Of a stretch of 64,000 nucleotides of DNA, positions 61,220-64,000 are shown in pieces (positions within the stretch are counted from its first letter, which is position 1; each line of letters begins with the position of its first letter). The stretch is from Caldilineaceae bacterium (GTDB taxonomy: Bacteria; Chloroflexota; Anaerolineae; Caldilineales; Caldilineaceae): NCBI GenBank assembly GCA_019637685.1, contig JAHBVF010000028.1, positions 23,391 through 87,390 of the forward strand, given 5' to 3'. The notes under the pieces are model-generated. The model searched no databases and was not told the origin of the DNA. It saw only the letters and a list, made by a program, of their open reading frames with translations. The position numbers were made by a program, and so were the translations under genes.

Positions 61220-61254
61220 GACTCAATGCAGCGTCAACAAAGTTTTTTTGGCGT

Positions 61255-61287
61255 AGAAGTTCGACTTTTCAGAAAAGTCGAACTTCT
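61255..61287. repeat. AGAAGTTCGACTTTT hairpin, copy 3
   Basis: Arms 61255-61269 and 61273-61287 are identical in sequence to copy 1 (18090-18122) but the loop is CAG. Confidence 0.85.
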
Positions 61288-61325
61288 GTAGTCGAATAAC
61301 TTATTTTACAGTGTACTCAAGAATG

Positions 61326-61386
61326 ATCCACGAAGTTGCACGAAGAATAAAGAAAGACTTGGTGTTCCTTCGTGTACTTCGTGGAT
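61326..61386. repeat. ATCCACGAAG palindromic repeat
   Basis: ATCCACGAAG (61326-61335) pairs with CTTCGTGGAT (61377-61386); inside, GCACGAAG and CTTCGTG form a second inverted pair. Third repeat in the hyuA-hyuB gap. GCGGTCCGCCGTCCGCGG (61430 region) follows as a further repeat-like block up to the hyuB start. Confidence 0.75.
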
Positions 61387-61477
61387 AGTTTTTTTCTTGA
61401 AAGAGCCTAACCGGATATCACTCTTTTTGCGGTCCGCCGTCCGCGGTCTGCCGTCGCCCACTACAGGAACTACTCCC

Positions 61478-63121
61478 ATGCCTAGCGCCGACCCTATCAC
61501 CCTCGAACTCTACCGCCACCGCTTTGCCGGCATTGCCGAGGAGATGGGCGTGACCCTGCGCCGCACCAGCTATTCGCCCAACATCAAAGAGCGGCTGGAC
61601 TATTCCTGTGCGCTCTTTGACAGCGATGGGCGAATGGTGGCCCAGGCCGCGCACATTCCCGTCCATCTGGGCGCGATGCCCGCCAGCGTGGCCGCCGCGC
61701 TGGCTGCCTTCGACGACTGGTCGCCGGGCGATGTGGTCCTGCTCAACGACCCCTACGCGGGCGGTTCCCATCTGCCCGATATTACGATGATTTCGCCGGT
61801 CTTTTTGGAGGACAGGGGATTGGGAATCGGGGATCGAGGATCGGACACCACATCCCAGTCCCAAGTCCCCAGTCCCCAATCCCCTTCTTTTTTCATCGCC
61901 AGCCGCGCCCACCACGCGGATGTGGGCGGGATGTCGCCGGGGTCCTTGCCCCTTTCCACGGAGATATATCAGGAGGGAATTATCATTCCGCCGGTGAAAG
62001 TCTACAAAGCGGGGCAGGCGGTGGAAGGGGTGTTGGCGCTGATTTTGCGCAATGTGCGCACACCCGACGAGCGGCAGGGGGATCTGGCCGCGCAGCGCGC
62101 GGCCCACGCGGTGGGAGAGGCGCGTCTCCTGGAGTTGGTGGAACGCTTCGGCGGGGAAGAGGTGCGCGCCTACGCAGGCTATCTTCTCGACTACAGCGAA
62201 CGGCTGACCAGAGCCGCCATCCGCGGTTGGCCCGACGACGTATACACTTTTGAGGATGTGATTGAATTTGTCCAGCCAGAGGGGGTGGCGCTGACGCCGA
62301 TTCGGGTGACCGCGACGATTGCGGGCGAGACAATTGCCTTCGACTTCACGGGCACTGCCGATGCCATCCACGCCTCGCTCAACGCGCCCCTGGCCGTGAC
62401 CCAATCGGCCTGCTATTATGTCGTGCGCGCGCTGACAGAAGGGGGCGGGGATGGTGAAATCCCCGTCAATTCCGGCTGTTTCGCGCCGGTGACAGTGACC
62501 GCGCCCCTCGGCTGCCTGGTCAATGCCCAGCCGCCCTCCGCGGTGGCCGGGGGCAATGTGGAGACATCCCAGCGGGTGACGGATGTGGTGCTGGGCGCGC
62601 TGGCCCAGGCCCTGCCGGATCGGGTGGCCGCGGCGGGCCAGGGCACAATGAACAATTGCACAATGGGCGGCAAACGGGCCGATGGATCGTCCTGGGCTTA
62701 CTACGAAACCCTGGGCGGAGGAATGGGCGCGCACCCCGACGGCGATGGCCTGAGCGGCGCGCACGTCCACATGTCCAACACCCTGAACACGCCGGTGGAA
62801 GCGTTGGAAATGGCCTATCCCCTGCGGCTGGTGCGCTATGAACTGCGCCGGGGCAGCGGTGGATCAGGCAAACACCGGGGCGGCGATGGGCTGCTCCGGG
62901 AGTATGAACTGCTGGGCGAAACGACTGTCACCGTTCTCAGCGAACGGCGGGTGGTCGCGCCCTGGGGGTTGGCCGGGGGCAAGTCGGGGGCAGCCGGACG
63001 CAATACACTCATCCACCCAGACGGACGGGAGGAAGAATTGCCCGGCAAATTCAGCCGTCGTCTGGCCGCGGGCAGCCGCCTGCGCATCGAGACGCCGGGC
63101 GGCGGGGGATGGGGAGAGTAG
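61478..63121 (+). CDS. hyuB: N-methylhydantoinase B / 5-oxoprolinase subunit HyuB with repeat insertion
   Basis: 547 residues from the ATG at 61478 (AGGAA upstream). EEMGVTLRRTSYSPNIKERL, NDPYAGGSHLPDITMISPVF, RAHHADVGGMSPGSLPLSTE and the GGxG-rich end (RGGDGLLREYEL) match HyuB, partner of HyuA. Between PVFLE and FFIASRAHH is a foreign stretch, DRGLGIGDRGS..SQVPSPQSPS (about residues 112-137), which is the translation of a GGGGATTGGG hairpin repeat (61812-61884). It keeps the frame. Confidence 0.93.
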   Translation: MPSADPITLELYRHRFAGIAEEMGVTLRRTSYSPNIKERLDYSCALFDSDGRMVAQAAHIPVHLGAMPASVAAALAAFDDWSPGDVVLLNDPYAGGSHLPDITMISPVFLEDRGLGIGDRGSDTTSQSQVPSPQSPSFFIASRAHHADVGGMSPGSLPLSTEIYQEGIIIPPVKVYKAGQAVEGVLALILRNVRTPDERQGDLAAQRAAHAVGEARLLELVERFGGEEVRAYAGYLLDYSERLTRAAIRGWPDDVYTFEDVIEFVQPEGVALTPIRVTATIAGETIAFDFTGTADAIHASLNAPLAVTQSACYYVVRALTEGGGDGEIPVNSGCFAPVTVTAPLGCLVNAQPPSAVAGGNVETSQRVTDVVLGALAQALPDRVAAAGQGTMNNCTMGGKRADGSSWAYYETLGGGMGAHPDGDGLSGAHVHMSNTLNTPVEALEMAYPLRLVRYELRRGSGGSGKHRGGDGLLREYELLGETTVTVLSERRVVAPWGLAGGKSGAAGRNTLIHPDGREEELPGKFSRRLAAGSRLRIETPGGGGWGE

Positions 63122-63147
63122 CGACGACAGATACTCTCCCCATCTCT

Positions 63148-63987
63148 CTATCCCTCCCACAACTCCAGCCCCAACAATTTTTTGCCCAAATCGGTCAGTT
63201 GCGCGGATTGGCTGTGGAGTTTTTCCAATTCACGCGGATCGCCGGGGAAGGCGCGGCTGTTGGCCGGTGGGCGGCGTTCCCGCCATTGGGCAATGCGTTC
63301 CTGGCGGGCTTCTTCGTTCTGGGGTTGGGCCGGATACATAGAAATATACTGGGCCAGCCGGGGACGATCCGTGCGGTTGCGTCCGTTGCCGTGGAGCAGC
63401 CCCGTGTGCCAGATAACCAGATCGCCCGCTTTGGCCGCAATCGGCTTGACAGTCAGGCCAGTGATGTCCGGGCTACGCAGGTTGGCGCCCTCTTTCTGGC
63501 GGGCCACAATCTCCTCCACCTGGCGATGGGAGCCGGGGACACATTGAAAACCGCCCTGGGCCTCGTCGGTGTCGGTCAGGTTGAGCACGCCCTGCACACG
63601 CAGGCCGATGGGCCAGGTGGTGGGGTCAAAATCCCAGTGAATGAAGCCCTGATAGTCCCATTCAGGCCCGGCAGGCGGGTTCATATTCACCCGGTCCAGG
63701 CTCACCCACAGCTTCTCGTCGCCAAAGAGTTCGGCGAAAATCTGGTGGATACGGGGGTGCTGGCGGTTGTCCCACAGAGACTGGTGGTGATACAACTCCA
63801 CCATCCCGCTGGACCGGTGCCATTCCGGGCGGCTATACCACTCCTCTGGGTTGTTGCGGTCCATACCCAGAAAGTCCCAAAGGGTGTCGATTACCCGGTC
63901 CAGATTCTCTTGGGGCACGGCGTTGGGCACGACAATATAGCCCTCTTCTTCCCAAAAGGTCCGATCATCTGCGCTGAGAATAGTCAT
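63148..63987 (-). CDS. phytanoyl-CoA dioxygenase (PhyH) family protein
   Basis: 279 residues; GAGGAA upstream of the ATG. Fe(II)/2-oxoglutarate oxygenase: FIHWDFDPTTWP (H-x-D) and LVIWHTGLLHGNGRNRTDRPR (distal His and 2-oxoglutarate Arg). EEEGYIVVPNAVP is the usual N-terminus. Hydroxylates an unknown small molecule. Convergent with hyuB and separated from it by 26 bases with no terminator hairpin. Confidence 0.88.
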   Translation of the reverse strand: MTILSADDRTFWEEEGYIVVPNAVPQENLDRVIDTLWDFLGMDRNNPEEWYSRPEWHRSSGMVELYHHQSLWDNRQHPRIHQIFAELFGDEKLWVSLDRVNMNPPAGPEWDYQGFIHWDFDPTTWPIGLRVQGVLNLTDTDEAQGGFQCVPGSHRQVEEIVARQKEGANLRSPDITGLTVKPIAAKAGDLVIWHTGLLHGNGRNRTDRPRLAQYISMYPAQPQNEEARQERIAQWRERRPPANSRAFPGDPRELEKLHSQSAQLTDLGKKLLGLELWEG

Positions 63988-64000
63988 TTGAATTTTCCTC

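Noticed and set aside
61319..61430. Protein-coding stretch between repeats before hyuB
   Set aside because: The upstream extension of the hyuB frame (61397-61477) is repeat DNA; the ATG at 61478 has the ribosome site.

Overview
The window looks like part of a Chloroflexota chromosome (Caldilinea/Anaerolinea-like). This is inferred from gene content and style: a PdtaS/PdtaR-type kinase with an ANTAR regulator, large BTAD-type ATPase regulators, a LutABC operon, a MoxR-DUF58-DUF4129 block, a bacterial diterpene synthase pair, and very many short palindromic repeats. No rRNA operon or complete tRNA is present, so the assignment is inference only.

Bases 1 to about 10064 are an integrated mobile element (integrative plasmid or phage-plasmid type). 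Almost all its genes run leftward as a tightly packed unit with several 4-base ATGA overlaps. They start at a near-consensus sigma-70 promoter (9312-9340) whose -35 box is overlapped by GTATTG/CAATAC operator half-sites next to a divergent XRE repressor. The unit encodes two ribbon-helix-helix proteins, a DUF3102/ParB-like protein, a zinc-binding protein, several unknowns and an 807-residue prim-pol/SF3 helicase. Beside the helicase lies a striking iteron-rich 200-base palindromic region (2684-2893), a strong candidate replication origin. The right end of the element is a 47-base 3' fragment of a tRNA-Pro(GGG) gene (10018-10064), the expected scar of integration into a tRNA. The integrase must lie outside the window, to the left.

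10065-29635: chromosome. PdtaS kinase and PdtaR ANTAR antiterminator (with a terminator hairpin in the kinase leader), three glycan/membrane genes (GT2, GT39-like, YfhO), an AmaP-like membrane protein, a lipoprotein, ScpB, an MBL hydrolase, a thioesterase, a toxin-first RelE/Phd module, lipoamide dehydrogenase, RlmB, CysS, a YacL-type PIN-TRAM protein, and NagB-NagA.

29735-49561: a large BTAD/AAA regulator, SSB, an M24 peptidase, lactate oxidation genes lutABC, a Gfo/Idh/MocA oxidoreductase, a DUF4129-MoxR-DUF58 block, rhodanese, small unknown proteins, an ABC-2 permease, and a class IV aminotransferase that lacks its Schiff-base lysine, next to a sulfotransferase-like gene. Decayed fragments follow (an ECF41-type sigma tail and others).

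49542-57610: a leftward unit of HD-GYP/GGDEF protein, class I terpene synthase, class II diterpene cyclase, receiver protein and membrane sensor kinase. The kinase is split by a 1421-bp IS4-superfamily element with a 6-base target duplication; removing the element restores the reading frame.

58034-64000: clpS, a molybdopterin-domain protein, hydantoinase/oxoprolinase genes hyuA and hyuB separated by a 520-base block of three stacked repeats, and a PhyH dioxygenase. Dispersed palindromes occur every few kilobases from 11.8 kb to 61.9 kb, several of them in frame inside genes, and none was noticed in the mobile element.
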